DNA of 64,000 bases from CBDFKU01 sp965248975 (GTDB lineage: Bacteria; Chloroflexota; Dehalococcoidia; Lucifugimonadales; JAGWBF01), in contig CBDFKU010000016.1 in assembly GCA_965248975.1 (NCBI GenBank), forward strand, positions 186,001 to 250,000, in the 5' to 3' direction. Made by a program: the position numbers and the translations under genes. Under the pieces are notes generated by a model. That model saw nothing but the letters and a program-made list of their open reading frames with translations. It was not told where the DNA came from and searched no databases. Position 1 is the stretch's first letter; every line of letters begins with the position of its first letter. Shown here in pieces: positions 52,054-61,981 of the stretch.

Positions 52054-53881
52054 ACCCCTTCCGTGGCTCAGGGCGCCCGATGGAAGTTATGGAGCGGGGC
52101 CCTCACGCGGCTGCGACCGCAGGTACCGTCCCGGCCTCCGGCTGAGCCGTGTTTTCCATCTCCACCAGGCGTGCATGGACCATCCGCTTGAAGTTGCACG
52201 CCAACGCCTTCAGGTAGACGGCAAGCCGCACCCGACGGCCCCCTCGCACCCGCAAGCGCCCAAGCCCGTGGGCGCGCTTCAGCTCGGAGTTTGTCCCCTC
52301 TATCCCGGCCCTTATGGCATACCGCTTGCGCCACTCCTCGGTGGCCTCGGCCCGCCGCCGCCCCTCGATGTTCACCTTCACCAGGTCCGCCTTGAGGACG
52401 TAGGCCCCCGCACGCCGGTCCAGCTTCACCGGGCAACGGGACCGCAAGGGGCAGAGCTCGCATGTTGCCCTGGCAAAGTGAACCTCTACCCGCTCCGGCG
52501 CATCCTCCAGCTCGTACTCCTCGACGGACCGGTGCCCGGCGGGGCACACCGTGGCCTGCTCCCCGGTGACGTCGATCTGGAAGTCCGCCCCAGTGAGCGG
52601 CGGCGGTCCGTCTCCCTCTCCTTCGTGGGAGTTCCCCGGCGCCGACCCCGCCACCGGGCTCACCAGTTCCGTCCCCCGGCGCGAGGCCTCGAAGGCGTTG
52701 CGGCCCGACCCATACGCCGTGTCCGCGAAGAGCTCGTCCGGTCGGACCTTCCGCTCCGCCAGCCCGTCAACCAGCGGCACAGTCACGTCGGTGTCGCTCC
52801 CGCTGGATGGGGTCACCTCTACATGAGTGATCAACTGGGTGGCGTTCTCCGCATGGCAGGTCTCCGCCACCTGTACCTCGTACCCCTTGCCTTTGTGCCC
52901 GCTGTAGGTGGCCTCCGGGTCGTGGGGCGATTGCAGGGAATCGGACCGCACCTCCTTCGGGTCCCTGAGGGTGATGGGCACCGCCCCTTCCCCTGCGTCG
53001 TCATCGCCCTCTCCGGGGCGCCCGTCCCTCTTGTTGCCCACCACACACTGCTCCCGCAGCAGCCTCTCCAGCAGCCGGTACTCCTCCAGTTGGGCGGCAG
53101 CCGTGCCACGGAAGCCGTCCACCAGCCGGTAGAGGTCCCGGGCACACACGCCAAGCCTTCGGCGACCCTCCCCCGAGCGGGCGTCCTCGTAGTCGGTCGC
53201 TTCTGCTTCTTCCTTCAAGTAGCGCCTCACAAGGCCCTCTGGGACCACACGGCGAAGCTCTGGGTGCTCTTGGCTCACGGCCCGAAGGAACAACCGCATC
53301 GTCTCACAGAACAGGCCGAGGCGGGTGAGGGTGGCGATGTTGCTCATGATGTGGGTGGAGTCCAGCCGCTGCTTTCCGGTGCGTATACCCAGCGCCTGGA
53401 TGATCCGCTCCGTGGTCTCCTGGAAAGCCAGCCGGCCACCGTCGTGCTGCATCAGGCGAACTCGGAAGTTGTGTAGCGTCTTCTGGGGGAGGTGGGTCTC
53501 CTCCATATCCAGCCGCAGGGCGTGGTGCCAGAGCAGATTGAACTCCAGCTGTTCTAGGGCTTCATCGTCGGTGAGGTTGAACATCTCTTTGAGAAGGTGG
53601 ACCCCGAGGACCGTCTGCACCGCTCGGTTGGGACGGCCGTTGTCCGCGCAGTACATCGGAGCAAAGCGCTCCTCGTCAATCAGGGGGAGCGCCTCGTTCC
53701 GGAAAACCTCGGCCCAACTCCGCTCCAAGCGCCTGGCCTTCTTCGGCGGAACCAGGAACTCGGACTGCCACAGGCTCACCTGTGGGTCTCGCTCTCGGAA
53801 CATGCTCACCTCCCCCGCCCAGGTGCAGCACCTCGCCGCTTCCACACATTATCCCTGCCTTGCCCCAGCTTGGCGAGGGGT
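52054..53881 (-). mobile_element. IS1182-family element, ends approximate
   Basis: It carries a complete transposase. ACCCCT at 52054 and AGGGGT at 53876-53881 mark possible short terminal repeats; beyond them the match is only partial. The insertion cuts the PLD-helicase gene after its GSSNF motif, and the rest of that gene is not found on the other side. Confidence 0.5.
52103..53803 (-). CDS. IS1182-family transposase
   Basis: 566 residues from the ATG at 53803, preceded by GGGGAGGTGAGC. The N-terminal domain of unknown function (PF05598) shows PNRAVQTVLGVHLLKEMFNL, then TDDEALEQLEFNLLWHHALR and RLDSTHIMSNIATLTRLGLF with the first Asp. The IS4-like DDE core has ATYSGHKGKGYEVQVAE, VRPDELFADTAYGSGRNAFE (second Asp) and YAIRAGIEGTNSELKRAHGL (Glu). 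A Cys-rich zinc-binding part (ATCELCPLRSRCPVKLDRRA) is also present. Full length and probably active. Confidence 0.9.
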   Translation of the reverse strand: MFRERDPQVSLWQSEFLVPPKKARRLERSWAEVFRNEALPLIDEERFAPMYCADNGRPNRAVQTVLGVHLLKEMFNLTDDEALEQLEFNLLWHHALRLDMEETHLPQKTLHNFRVRLMQHDGGRLAFQETTERIIQALGIRTGKQRLDSTHIMSNIATLTRLGLFCETMRLFLRAVSQEHPELRRVVPEGLVRRYLKEEAEATDYEDARSGEGRRRLGVCARDLYRLVDGFRGTAAAQLEEYRLLERLLREQCVVGNKRDGRPGEGDDDAGEGAVPITLRDPKEVRSDSLQSPHDPEATYSGHKGKGYEVQVAETCHAENATQLITHVEVTPSSGSDTDVTVPLVDGLAERKVRPDELFADTAYGSGRNAFEASRRGTELVSPVAGSAPGNSHEGEGDGPPPLTGADFQIDVTGEQATVCPAGHRSVEEYELEDAPERVEVHFARATCELCPLRSRCPVKLDRRAGAYVLKADLVKVNIEGRRRAEATEEWRKRYAIRAGIEGTNSELKRAHGLGRLRVRGGRRVRLAVYLKALACNFKRMVHARLVEMENTAQPEAGTVPAVAAA

Positions 53882-54346
53882 TTTTACGAACGAATCAAAG
53901 TTGCTGGAACCAACAGTGGCCGCGATCGGTTGGAATCGGTCTGCGCCACCTGAGGGAAGGTCGCCGTAGAAGATGTAGCTCTTGGCGTGGAGAAAGCCCT
54001 CTCGATAGGCGCGCACACCCACCATGTCGCGACGCAGAAACGCTATGAGGTCTTCCACGGCTCGAAGGGTTGCCTCGTCGAACGGCGCCACATTCAGCTC
54101 TTGGGTCAGCCGTCGGGCGGACCGGGGTCGAAGTCCTACAGCCTCACCATCACTCGGTTCGTCGCCCAGCAACAGGCGGAAGCTGCCCAGTCTCTGTAGG
54201 CCCTGCTGGAGTAGGGTGAAGCCTCGAACGTTGAAGTAGGCAGTGGCCACGTCCAGGGACCGGCCAACGTGTTCCTCCAGGATGCCGTTGAGGACATCCG
54301 CCATGAGGTGATGCTGGTTGTCTATGACATAAGGAATGCCACGCAT
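53849..54346 (-). pseudogene. PLD-domain helicase, N-terminal fragment
   Basis: The first about 150 residues are native: RGIPYVIDNQHHLMADVLNG, SLDVATAYFNVRGFTLLQQG, LGSFRLLLGDEPSDG, GFLHAKSYIFYG and AATVGSSNFDSF. The HxK, with the following Asp and the GSSN motif, is a phospholipase D-like nuclease half-site. In related proteins it heads a SNF2-type helicase of about 1,000 residues. After SNFDSF the sequence runs into IS1182 DNA. ATG at 54346, five bases after the DUF4926 stop, so it was the last gene of the operon. Non-functional as a helicase. Confidence 0.75.
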
Positions 54347-54351
54347 AGCGC

Positions 54352-54594
54352 TTAAACAGCCATCTTCACCGTACGCGCATGGGTGATGTCTTCGCTGGAT
54401 ACCGGACGCGCCTGAGACGGTAGAACAGTGGCGACGGCTACCGTGTCGCCGTCGAGCGCCATGAACTCCACCACGAAGGCATCTCCACCTGGGTGCACGT
54501 GTACGATGACGCCGACGTCGCCTGGCTTCAACTCTTCGGCTTCATCTCCAGTAACGTCAGCAGTAAGCACGATCTGATCATGTTCCTTGAACAA
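54352..54594 (-). CDS. DUF4926-family protein
   Basis: 80 residues from a TTG at 54594. Its ribosome-binding site AGGAGG is formed by the last codons of the DUF6883 gene, so the two are coupled. FKEHDQIVLTADVTGDEAEE, then LKPGDVGVIVHVHPGGDAFV and VEFMALDGDTVAVATVLPSQ, is the small beta-barrel DUF4926 pattern. Often found beside DUF6883 genes. Function unknown, possibly a toxin-antitoxin or restriction-accessory partner. Confidence 0.75.
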   Translation of the reverse strand: MFKEHDQIVLTADVTGDEAEELKPGDVGVIVHVHPGGDAFVVEFMALDGDTVAVATVLPSQARPVSSEDITHARTVKMAV

Positions 54595-54598
54595 CTCT

Positions 54599-54937
54599 TC
54601 ACCTCCTACGGGGATACGCTGTAATGAGTCTGGGGTAATCGCTACCAATCTCTATCTGCCAGACAGTTCGCACCCGGGGATTGCGTCCATCCGGCGATTG
54701 GAGTGGGCCATCTACAATATACCGCGAGCCATAGGCGTTCTCCACGACCTTGATGACCTCATGTTTTGCGCCGTGGCTCCGCAACCCCTCCGCCAATCTC
54801 TGCCACTGCTCCATGCTAAATCCTAACGAAGTGAAGAACTCGGCCTTGCCGCGGCCACGTGGATGATTCGACGATAGGAGATATCCTGCTATCTTCGCTC
54901 GTTCGACACGGGCTTGCTCTGCGTTGGGGAGTTTCAA
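54599..54937 (-). CDS. DUF6883-family protein
   Basis: 112 residues from a TTG at 54937 that overlaps the stop of the upstream restriction gene (TTGA). KLPNAEQARVERAKIAGYLL, then SSNHPRGRGKAEFFTSLGFS, and VRTVWQIEIGSDYPRLITAY follow the DUF6883 consensus. Such domains also occur at the C-termini of polymorphic toxins. The position inside a restriction-type operon suggests an accessory defence role, which is inference. Confidence 0.75.
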   Translation of the reverse strand: MKLPNAEQARVERAKIAGYLLSSNHPRGRGKAEFFTSLGFSMEQWQRLAEGLRSHGAKHEVIKVVENAYGSRYIVDGPLQSPDGRNPRVRTVWQIEIGSDYPRLITAYPRRR

Positions 54938-56133
54938 CTAGCATTCTCTCGGACAGTTTCCATTTGAGGTACTGATCCATCCGGATTCAGACCAACCAGC
55001 TGCCAGATAATCCTATCTGTCGCTGCATCTAGAGCTTTGAATTTCGAGTTACATCGCCTGGTTTGGGTGAGCAAATCGTTGAAACGCTCCCGTATTTGCG
55101 TCTCGATGGAAAAAGGGTCAACAGCACAAGCACTGCGATTTCTCCTAAGAAGTTGGGTGAGCCACTCCCAATCCTGTTGGTCCATGTCGGCTTGACCTCC
55201 TTGCAGGCGTGTGCGGCCAGTGAATCTGTCACGATCAATCCCGCACGTAGTGAACAACCATGTTGCGAAGTCTTCTATCAGGGTTTGCCGTAACTCCCGC
55301 AGTCTGGTTAATTCCTTGCCGGATGCAGCCAGAGCGTCATGGATTGAGTTCGGCCAAGCGTTAGAGGTGGTTGACGTACTTCCGATCTCCTTAAGAACCT
55401 CAGTTTCCCAACTGACAACAGAGTCAGCCTGGTCGAAGGTCAATAGACTCTGCCAGCGGTCCTCGTCGGATTCCTGGACCGCTCCGTTGGAACGCTCGAT
55501 CCGGTCAAACCTAGGAATAGGTAAAACGTTAACCTCGTATTCGTTGACGCTGTTGTTCGTGCTGGTGAGACCGAACCTCCACTCTGAAAGGGAAGAGTTG
55601 AAGAGTACCAGAATGGTATAGATGTCGTAGTTCGCTTCATCTATGAAATACCTGATTTTGTGCACGCAATATTGACCCGCAGGAATAACTGCCGCGATAA
55701 GTCGCCGACTGTTGTCAATGGGAGAGCTCTCTTGAAACCCCACGCGCGCGCTGTTGTGATGACTCACTCGCCTGTCATTGGCGAATTCCCGGAGAAAGTC
55801 GGCTTCCCTCAAATAGAGTGGCTGGCCCTGTTTAGGCTCCGGGAGTAGTACATAGCGGTTGACGTTCGCACCCCGCAATAACCGAGGGCCGACCGGCTCG
55901 TTGCTCGTAAGGTGCCAATTCTTGGCATTCGTCATCAGTTCGCCCAGATAGCATTTCGCTACGTCCTGCCAGCTCGTTACCTTCTGGCAAGCCCTGACTG
56001 TTCTCCAGCGCTCCATGTCTGGCTGCGACATATTGGGTATGCAAAGAGATTCAGGATCGAGATCTGCTATGTCGGAAAGACAGAGATCGTTGCTGGCTGG
56101 CACGTCTTGGAATGACTGGCCTGGGTAGATTCT
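54934..56133 (-). pseudogene. Type IIG restriction-methylase, C-terminal portion
   Basis: 399 residues beginning at the IS3 insertion (first native codon AGA at 56133). MERWRTVRACQKVTSWQDVA, LLRGANVNRYVLLPEPKQGQ, RVGFQESSPIDNSRRLIAAV and GLTSTNNSVNEYEVNVLPIP form the target-recognition and C-terminal region of Eco57I-like enzymes. It is in frame with the portion at 57444-60977 once the IS3 element and one TGAG copy are removed. A TTG at 56136 is the only start available now. Confidence 0.85.
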
Positions 56134-56149
56134 CAAGTGGACCCCATCA

Positions 56150-57085
56150 TCAGGACAGCGGTGAGGCTAAAATAAGAGAGTCTACCGCTGGGGTGTCTCG
56201 TAAACCTTCATCCGATGGTAAGGCTCGTGGAAGTTCCAGTAAACACCTTTGTGGGCTCACTGCTTGGAATACCTGACCCGGTGACCGATAGCCCAGGGCT
56301 TGATGGGGCCGCTCTTGGTTGTAGAAGGCCAGATAAGCCCCAATCCCCTTTCTGGCCTCAGTCCCATTTTGGTATGCCTTCAGGTACACCTCCTCGTACT
56401 TGATGCTGCGCCACAGCCGTTCCACGAAGACGTTGTCCATGCACCGGCCCCTGCCGTCCATGCTCACTTGAACGCCTTGCGCCAGCAGCATGCTGGTGAA
56501 GGCCTCGCTGGTGAACTGGCTGCCCTGGTCGGTGTTGAAGATCTGTGGCCGACCCTTGCTCAAGGCCTCTTCCAGAGCCGCAACACAGAAGTCTACCTCC
56601 AGGGTGTTGGACAGCCGCCAGGCCAGCACGTAGCGGCTGTGCCAGTCCATGATGGCCACCAAGTAGAGGAAACCCCGAGCCATGGGTATGTAGGTGATGT
56701 CGGTGGCCCACACCTGGTTGACCCGGTTGATCTCCAGCCCCCTGAGCAAGTACGGATAGACCTTATGCCCTGGGTTTGGCTTGCTGGTGTTGGGACGCCG
56801 GTAGATGGCCTCCAGGCCTATCAGCTGCATCAGCCGGCGGACCCGCTTGCGGTTGACCTGGTGTCCGTGATTTCTGAGCCAGGCAGTCATCCTTCTGGAT
56901 CCGTAGAAAGGTGTCTTCAGGTACTGTTGGTCTATGAGGGCCATCAACTCCAAGTCCTCGGCGCCGGCCTCGGTTGGCAGGTAGTACAACGAGGAGCGGC
57001 TGATACCCAGCAAGGCGCACTGGCGCACCAGAGACAGCTTCGGTTCTTCTCGGTCAATCATGGCCCGGCGTTGGGACCGGCTCAC
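56150..57085 (-). CDS. IS3-family transposase orfB (DDE integrase)
   Basis: 311 residues from a GTG that overlaps the orfA stop (GTGA). The HTH_21 region is ISRSSLYYLPTEAGAEDLEL, then TPFYGSRRMTAWLRNHGHQV. DDE residues: Asp in NQVWATDITYIPMARGFLYL, Asp in IFNTDQGSQFTSEAFTSMLL, Glu in DNVFVERLWRSIKYEEVYLK. The C-terminal HQALGYRSPGQVFQ is typical. Complete; together with orfA makes an element that looks active. Confidence 0.92.
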   Translation of the reverse strand: MSRSQRRAMIDREEPKLSLVRQCALLGISRSSLYYLPTEAGAEDLELMALIDQQYLKTPFYGSRRMTAWLRNHGHQVNRKRVRRLMQLIGLEAIYRRPNTSKPNPGHKVYPYLLRGLEINRVNQVWATDITYIPMARGFLYLVAIMDWHSRYVLAWRLSNTLEVDFCVAALEEALSKGRPQIFNTDQGSQFTSEAFTSMLLAQGVQVSMDGRGRCMDNVFVERLWRSIKYEEVYLKAYQNGTEARKGIGAYLAFYNQERPHQALGYRSPGQVFQAVSPQRCLLELPRALPSDEGLRDTPAVDSLILASPLS

Positions 57086-57366
57086 AACCCGAAGCTCCGT
57101 GACAAAAAATCCCGTTCCACCTTGAGCTGCCCAATCTGTTGGTAGAGCTGGGCAGTGAGGACCTCTTGGTCCTTCTCCTGGCGTCCAGCACCATTTTCAA
57201 AGAGGTGCGGCGCCCCCTGAGTCAAGGCCTTCTTCCAGGCATGGATCTGGCTCGGGTGGACTTCAAACCGGCTGGCCAGCTCTGCAATGGTGTGCTCCCC
57301 CTGGAGCGCGTCCAAAGCCACTTTGGCCTTGAAGACTGGGCTGTGCTTCTTACGTGTTTGCTTCAT
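57082..57366 (-). CDS. IS3-family transposase orfA
   Basis: 94 residues. KKHSPVFKAKVALDALQGEH, then TIAELASRFEVHPSQIHAWK, is the IS3-type HTH, and QLYQQIGQLKVERDFLSRSF is the leucine-zipper-like helix. A T6 run near the end may support frameshifting into orfB, though the slip site is less typical than that of the element at 13236. Confidence 0.9.
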   Translation of the reverse strand: MKQTRKKHSPVFKAKVALDALQGEHTIAELASRFEVHPSQIHAWKKALTQGAPHLFENGAGRQEKDQEVLTAQLYQQIGQLKVERDFLSRSFGL

Positions 57367-57443
57367 GTCCTGCTCCTTGTTTCCGTCCTATTTTAGGAGC
57401 GGGACTCTCTCTTAGCCACCTGTCCGAATTTTGGGGTCCACCT

Positions 57444-60400
57444 CATTCTGACAGATATCGGCGCATCGAGTCGACTGTTGTTCTCAACCACATACACACA
57501 AGTGCTCAGCTTGGCTTCGAAGAAAACTCGGTTTCTAGGGTCGTCTTTCTGAGGGAATGCGGCGACCGAGCGTAAGATGCCACTGGTCAGCAGGCGACGC
57601 CTTAGTGACTCCGTGAACTTATCGGCTAGCAAGCCCATGGGTACGATGAAGCTGTGGCGTCCGCCCGATGCGAGTAGTGAAACGGAACGAAGTACGAAGG
57701 GGCGATACACATTAATCCTGCCCCCGCGAGCGTCAGCGTATATCTGCTGCGTCCTGATGAAGTCCTTCTCCGGGAGAGCTCGTCCGGCGGCGTCCTCGCT
57801 AAGTTCCTCGTACGGAGGATTCCCAACCACAGCATCGAAGCCCTGTTCCTCTTTGGGCTTCCAACCACCTCCTGCAAGGTCAACAAACGCCTCAGGGAAC
57901 TCCAAGTCCCAATGGAAGAACCGCATCTCACTGCCAATTTCACCTCCCAGCGAGATAGTTTCTCGATACTCAGGCCCAGCACCGGCTGACCTAATCTGGT
58001 CAACCAAGTCACCGCCGGCCAGAGTTAGGTACTGCCGGGCCTTTGCATTGCCGAAGTGTTGGCTCACCCAGATGTCCAACGCGGACTTGTAGGGAGCCTG
58101 GGACTCTTCGAACTCGGCGAATAACGAGTGGCTGCGCTCGGCCTGCTCGACCGTGGCATCTGGGATGCGGCGCAACTCCTCTATCGTGGCTGTCGCGGCC
58201 AACAGTCCCTGGAACGGGCCGCCGAACAGATCGGCCACGTGTCCTTTCTGCTGCTCAGCTAATTCAGACTCGACTTCCTGAACCGTCGTGCCGATGAGGG
58301 AGTTACCGCATTTGAGATGGTGGTCCAGAAATGATAAGGGCGCGCCTATCGTGAAACAGTCCAACCAGAGCGATACCTTAGCTAGCTCAACCGCCATCGG
58401 GTTCAGGTCAACCCCGTACACACACCGCTTGAGCACGTGCCTTTTGAGAAGATTGATATCCGTGAGCCGGCCGGTATCCACAGTGACCCCCTGCCTCTCC
58501 ATCTCCCCGATGATCGACTCACGGGTGTCCTGGAGGTACTTCGTCACCGGGTTCCACGGGAAAGCCCGCAGGAATCCCTCTCGCTCCCCAAGAATCCGGT
58601 CACAGATGAAGTCCACCGCTTCCACCAGGAAATGGCCGGATCCCATGGCGGGATCGAGCACCTTCAGGTCGAACAGGTCATCGACCAGCCCCTCGTAGGT
58701 GTTCGCAACCTTGGCGGGGTCATCTGGCTTCATCCCCTGCTTCCTGAAGCTTTCAGCGCGCGCCACCGCCTTTTTATAGGCCTGTTGCGCACCCCGGAAC
58801 GTAGGGCGCAGCTTCTCGAATTTCTCCGCCAGCACCGGCCCCACCGTGTTTTCAACGATGTACTTCACGATATGGTCAGGAGTGTAGTAGGAACCGGATG
58901 CCTTCCTTTCTGAGCGGTCGTTCTCAAGATAAACATCCCCAGGGTTATAGACGCGTTCCACGGCGTTCCGTCCGCGTCCATCAGTCAGGACTCTCCGTCC
59001 GGCCTTAGCGGCCTCCTCGTAGGGGATGACCTCTTCGGTCTTCTTACCCTTGACCACGGCCATCTTCTGAGGCGCGATTCGCACCTTGAACTCCAGCAAT
59101 CCCTCATAGATGGAGCCAAGCTGCCGCACGCCCAAGGACTTGTAGTCGATGAAAGCCAGGTCCTGACGCTTGTCATCCACGTCCCGGGCCAGCAGGTCAA
59201 GGCCCAGCGCCAAGTAGTAATCCGGTATCTTGTGCGTCGCGAGGAAGCGGGCGGTCTCAGCTTCCTGAGTGTGGTCGTCAGTGTGGGGCTTGGTGATGAA
59301 CAGGCCACCGTTATAGAGTGGCACGTTCAGTTCCCGGCTGCCCCGGTCGATGACCTCGAAAAGGGCCATAAGCCGATCGTACAGCTCAGTGGCGTCTGCG
59401 GAGGAGCAGTAGGCTTTTCCAAGTCTGCCTGGAGCAGCATCGGCTATGTTTCCACCCTGCTCTGCGATATCCTCCTTGAGCTTGGTGAAGCTCTGATCCC
59501 AATAGCCCCTTACTTCCTTCACTGGCAGCAGGCCGCGTGATTCTGCGTATAGAAGGAACAGCGCCCGGTACAAGAGAGTTAACGTTCCGTTGAAGACCTG
59601 CCGGCGAAAATCCTCGTCGGGCTCACGCTTCAGGGAAAGCTGCTCTACGATAGGCAGCAGAGACGATTGAAGAGGGCCAGTCATCCCGGCCTGGCCTTTG
59701 AGATGCTCTATGAATCCAGTAGCGAACTGTGGGAAGGCTTCCTCGAAAACCCGCTCCTTCAGCCGTTCGCCTAGACCCTTGGCATAGGAGTCGCTTTCGT
59801 CCAGCAACCGGTCAAGGAAGCTTAAATTCCTGGTTTGCCCCGCTGTCTGGACCTCTCTGGTTACGAAAGCGCTCAGCCGAAAGAATAGCCAGAAGTATCG
59901 GAAGGCCTCGTTGGGGTCGGCCATGGCAAGCGTTTCTTCGAGGTCGATCTCATAGTAATTGGTGGAGCGGGAGTGGGTCTTGGCCGAGTAGAGACGCCAG
60001 AGCTTGCCATTGGTGACAATGGCCCAAGGCGCCTCGCTGGACTCCAACGCGGTGACGACCCGAGCTCCAGGGTTTTCGTCAGGAGACCCCGTATCGCGGG
60101 TCTCATCTCTCCCATCGAGATATCGATTCCAGGAATAGGCGAGGCACGCGGCAACTGGTTTTTCAGGCCCGTTCGGAGCATATAGGCGGTAGTCCTGGGC
60201 CTCGCCTCCAGGCACCGCGGCCACACGGAACCCCAGCGCCTCAAGGGCAGGTTCGACCAGAGAATGGACAGTCGCCCCTATGTTTTGATCGGCGTCGGGC
60301 TGACGAGCCGCCGTGAGCAAGTCCCGTAGACGATGGTATGTGTCTTCAGGGCGCTCACTCCACTCATTGAGTTCTGGCAGACGCTCGTTCAGGTAGTAGT

Positions 60401-60977
60401 CCGAAAAGAGAGCGCGATTGTTATACAGGGGTTCGGACCAATCTGCCACGGTATAGGCGGAAATGAGTTTTTCGTACTGGGCGTCGGCGTCCGCCTCGGT
60501 GTATGTGAAACGGCGGAGCACTCGTAATTGGACCTGGGTCGGGTTCCTACGGTTGACGGTAAGAACTCGTGGCCGCACCGTTACCTGACGGGTTGACATA
60601 GGAGACGCGGCAAGCCCTGGTAGTGACCGTTGCAGCAGTACGAAGTCGATGCGTTCGTAATCGTCTGTGAGCACAAGGAGATAGTTTCCGGCTCGGTTCC
60701 TAAGCGCCCGTGCCAGTCCATGGGTGGCGGCCACTGTCACCGAGTGCAACTCGATCAAGTAAACGTCTAGCGGCTCCGCGCCGTCATCATGCAGGGCGAC
60801 GCGTTCGATGTGTCTGACCTGACTCTCCAGCGCCGCTGCGGTAATGCCCATCGCAGCCGCGCTCTGGGATTGCCGGCTGTCCGTCCGATAGCCAAGCGCG
60901 GCAAAGAATGCGACCACTCCGTCTCGTGTCGCCAAGGTCTGCACGTCGGCCGTAGATATGTTCTTGTCGTCAGTCAC
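57444..60977 (-). pseudogene. Type IIG (Eco57I-like) restriction-methylase, N-terminal portion
   Basis: 1,178 native residues (12 more plus a stop come from the IS). Start GTG at 60977, five bases after GAGG. About the first 600 residues include a nuclease/N-terminal region. The methylase then shows motif I as DPAMGSGHFLVEAVDFICDR, motif X-like KASGSYYTPDHIVKYIVENT, and motif IV as GNPPYEELS; CVYGVDLNPMAVELAKVSLW lies between. It modifies adenine and cuts DNA in one polypeptide. The intact gene would encode 1,577 residues. First gene of a four-gene operon, divergent from abiEi. Confidence 0.88.
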
Positions 60978-61062
60978 GTGGCCTCACATTATTGTGGTCT
61001 GGACACCAACGCGCGCCAGAACGCCGCTACCAATAAGGTAGGAGAAATGGGCAGCTTGCTGT

Positions 61063-61091
61063 TTGACATTATCCAATGTTAGCCGTATCGT
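61063..61091 (+). promoter_or_regulatory. abiEi promoter with inverted repeat in the spacer
   Basis: TTGACA (61063-61068), 17 bp, TATCGT (61086-61091). The spacer contains ACATT-ATCC-AATGT (61066-61079), a candidate operator. AbiE antitoxins are known to repress their own operon through inverted repeats. Confidence 0.5.
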
Positions 61092-61141
61092 TGCAAGCAC
61101 TTTGAATCAGAATTAACCGTGTTCGGTTTGGAACAGGGCCA

Positions 61142-61981
61142 ATGGCGACCATCGCAAGACCCAAGCAATCTCTGGTCGGAATCGAGCTCGTCCGGCTGCT
61201 CGCCTATGAGGGAGACCGTATCTTCACGACGAACCGGGCCAGGGAACTGGCCCCACGCGTGGGGCTTAGGGATTCCTACCTCTTGGAGGCCCTCTATCAC
61301 CTTCGGCGGAATGACTGGATCGTCTCGCTACGCCGGGGTCTCTACGCGCTGTCGTCTACGGTCCCAGGTGTCACGCTCGCCCACGAGTTCGAGGTCGCAG
61401 TGGCCCTGGTGAATCCCGCTACCATCTCCCATTGGTCGGCCCTACACTACCACGGCCTGACAGAACAAGCGCCCAGAACGATATTTGTCCTCACGACAAC
61501 CGAGGCTTCGGTCCCACGCGTGCGGCGGGCTGGGAGCAACCATACCGGAGCCGGCTACCCGGTAGGGGACACCACTTACCGGTTCGTCCAGGTGAAGCCG
61601 GAACGCTTCTTTGGTGCTGAGAAGGTGTGGGTCGGTGATGCCCGTGTGTCGGTCACTGACCTTGAGCGGACTTTGCTGGATGGCCTCTTAATGCCCCATT
61701 GCTACGGCGACTTTGCCGAGGTTCTCCACGCCTTCCAAGTAGGTATAGATCGGCTGGACATTGGGCGGATCACCCACTACGCTCTACGGCTAGGTACTGC
61801 AACCGCAAAGCGTCTGGGCTGGGTTCTCGAATACCACGGCTGCGAATCTCCTGAGGTCGAACAACTCGCTGCGGCTCCCGTCAAGGGCTACCGCACACTC
61901 GATCCTACCGGACCGAGAAAGGGGCCTTGCAACGGCCGTTGGATGATCCAGGAGAACCTGCCGGGGATGGTCGATCCATGA
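61142..61981 (+). CDS. abiEi: AbiEi-family type IV antitoxin, no toxin partner seen
   Basis: 279 residues. The winged helix is LVRLLAYEGDRIFTTNRARE, then SYLLEALYHLRRNDWIVSLR and RGLYALSS. The C-terminal domain has HEFEVAVALVNPATISHWSA, LHYHGLTEQAPRTIFVLTTT and VSVTDLERTLLDGLLMPHCY. This is the AbiEi layout (antitoxin and repressor). The cognate AbiEii nucleotidyltransferase normally overlaps or follows, but no frame in the next 300 bases encodes it; recombinase fragments follow instead. Confidence 0.85.
   Translation: MATIARPKQSLVGIELVRLLAYEGDRIFTTNRARELAPRVGLRDSYLLEALYHLRRNDWIVSLRRGLYALSSTVPGVTLAHEFEVAVALVNPATISHWSALHYHGLTEQAPRTIFVLTTTEASVPRVRRAGSNHTGAGYPVGDTTYRFVQVKPERFFGAEKVWVGDARVSVTDLERTLLDGLLMPHCYGDFAEVLHAFQVGIDRLDIGRITHYALRLGTATAKRLGWVLEYHGCESPEVEQLAAAPVKGYRTLDPTGPRKGPCNGRWMIQENLPGMVDP

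Larger units (their letters stand above)
56136..57441 (-). mobile_element. IS3-family element with 4 bp target duplication
   Basis: Terminal repeats: TGGACCCCATCATCAGGACA from 56138 and TGGACCCCAAAATTCGGACA reading in from 57440. CTCA flanks both sides (56132-56135 and 57442-57445). Restoring a single CTCA (TGAG on the coding strand) rejoins the restriction gene in frame as VRMRIYPGQ, confirming both borders. About 1.3 kb, orfA and orfB intact. Confidence 0.92.
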
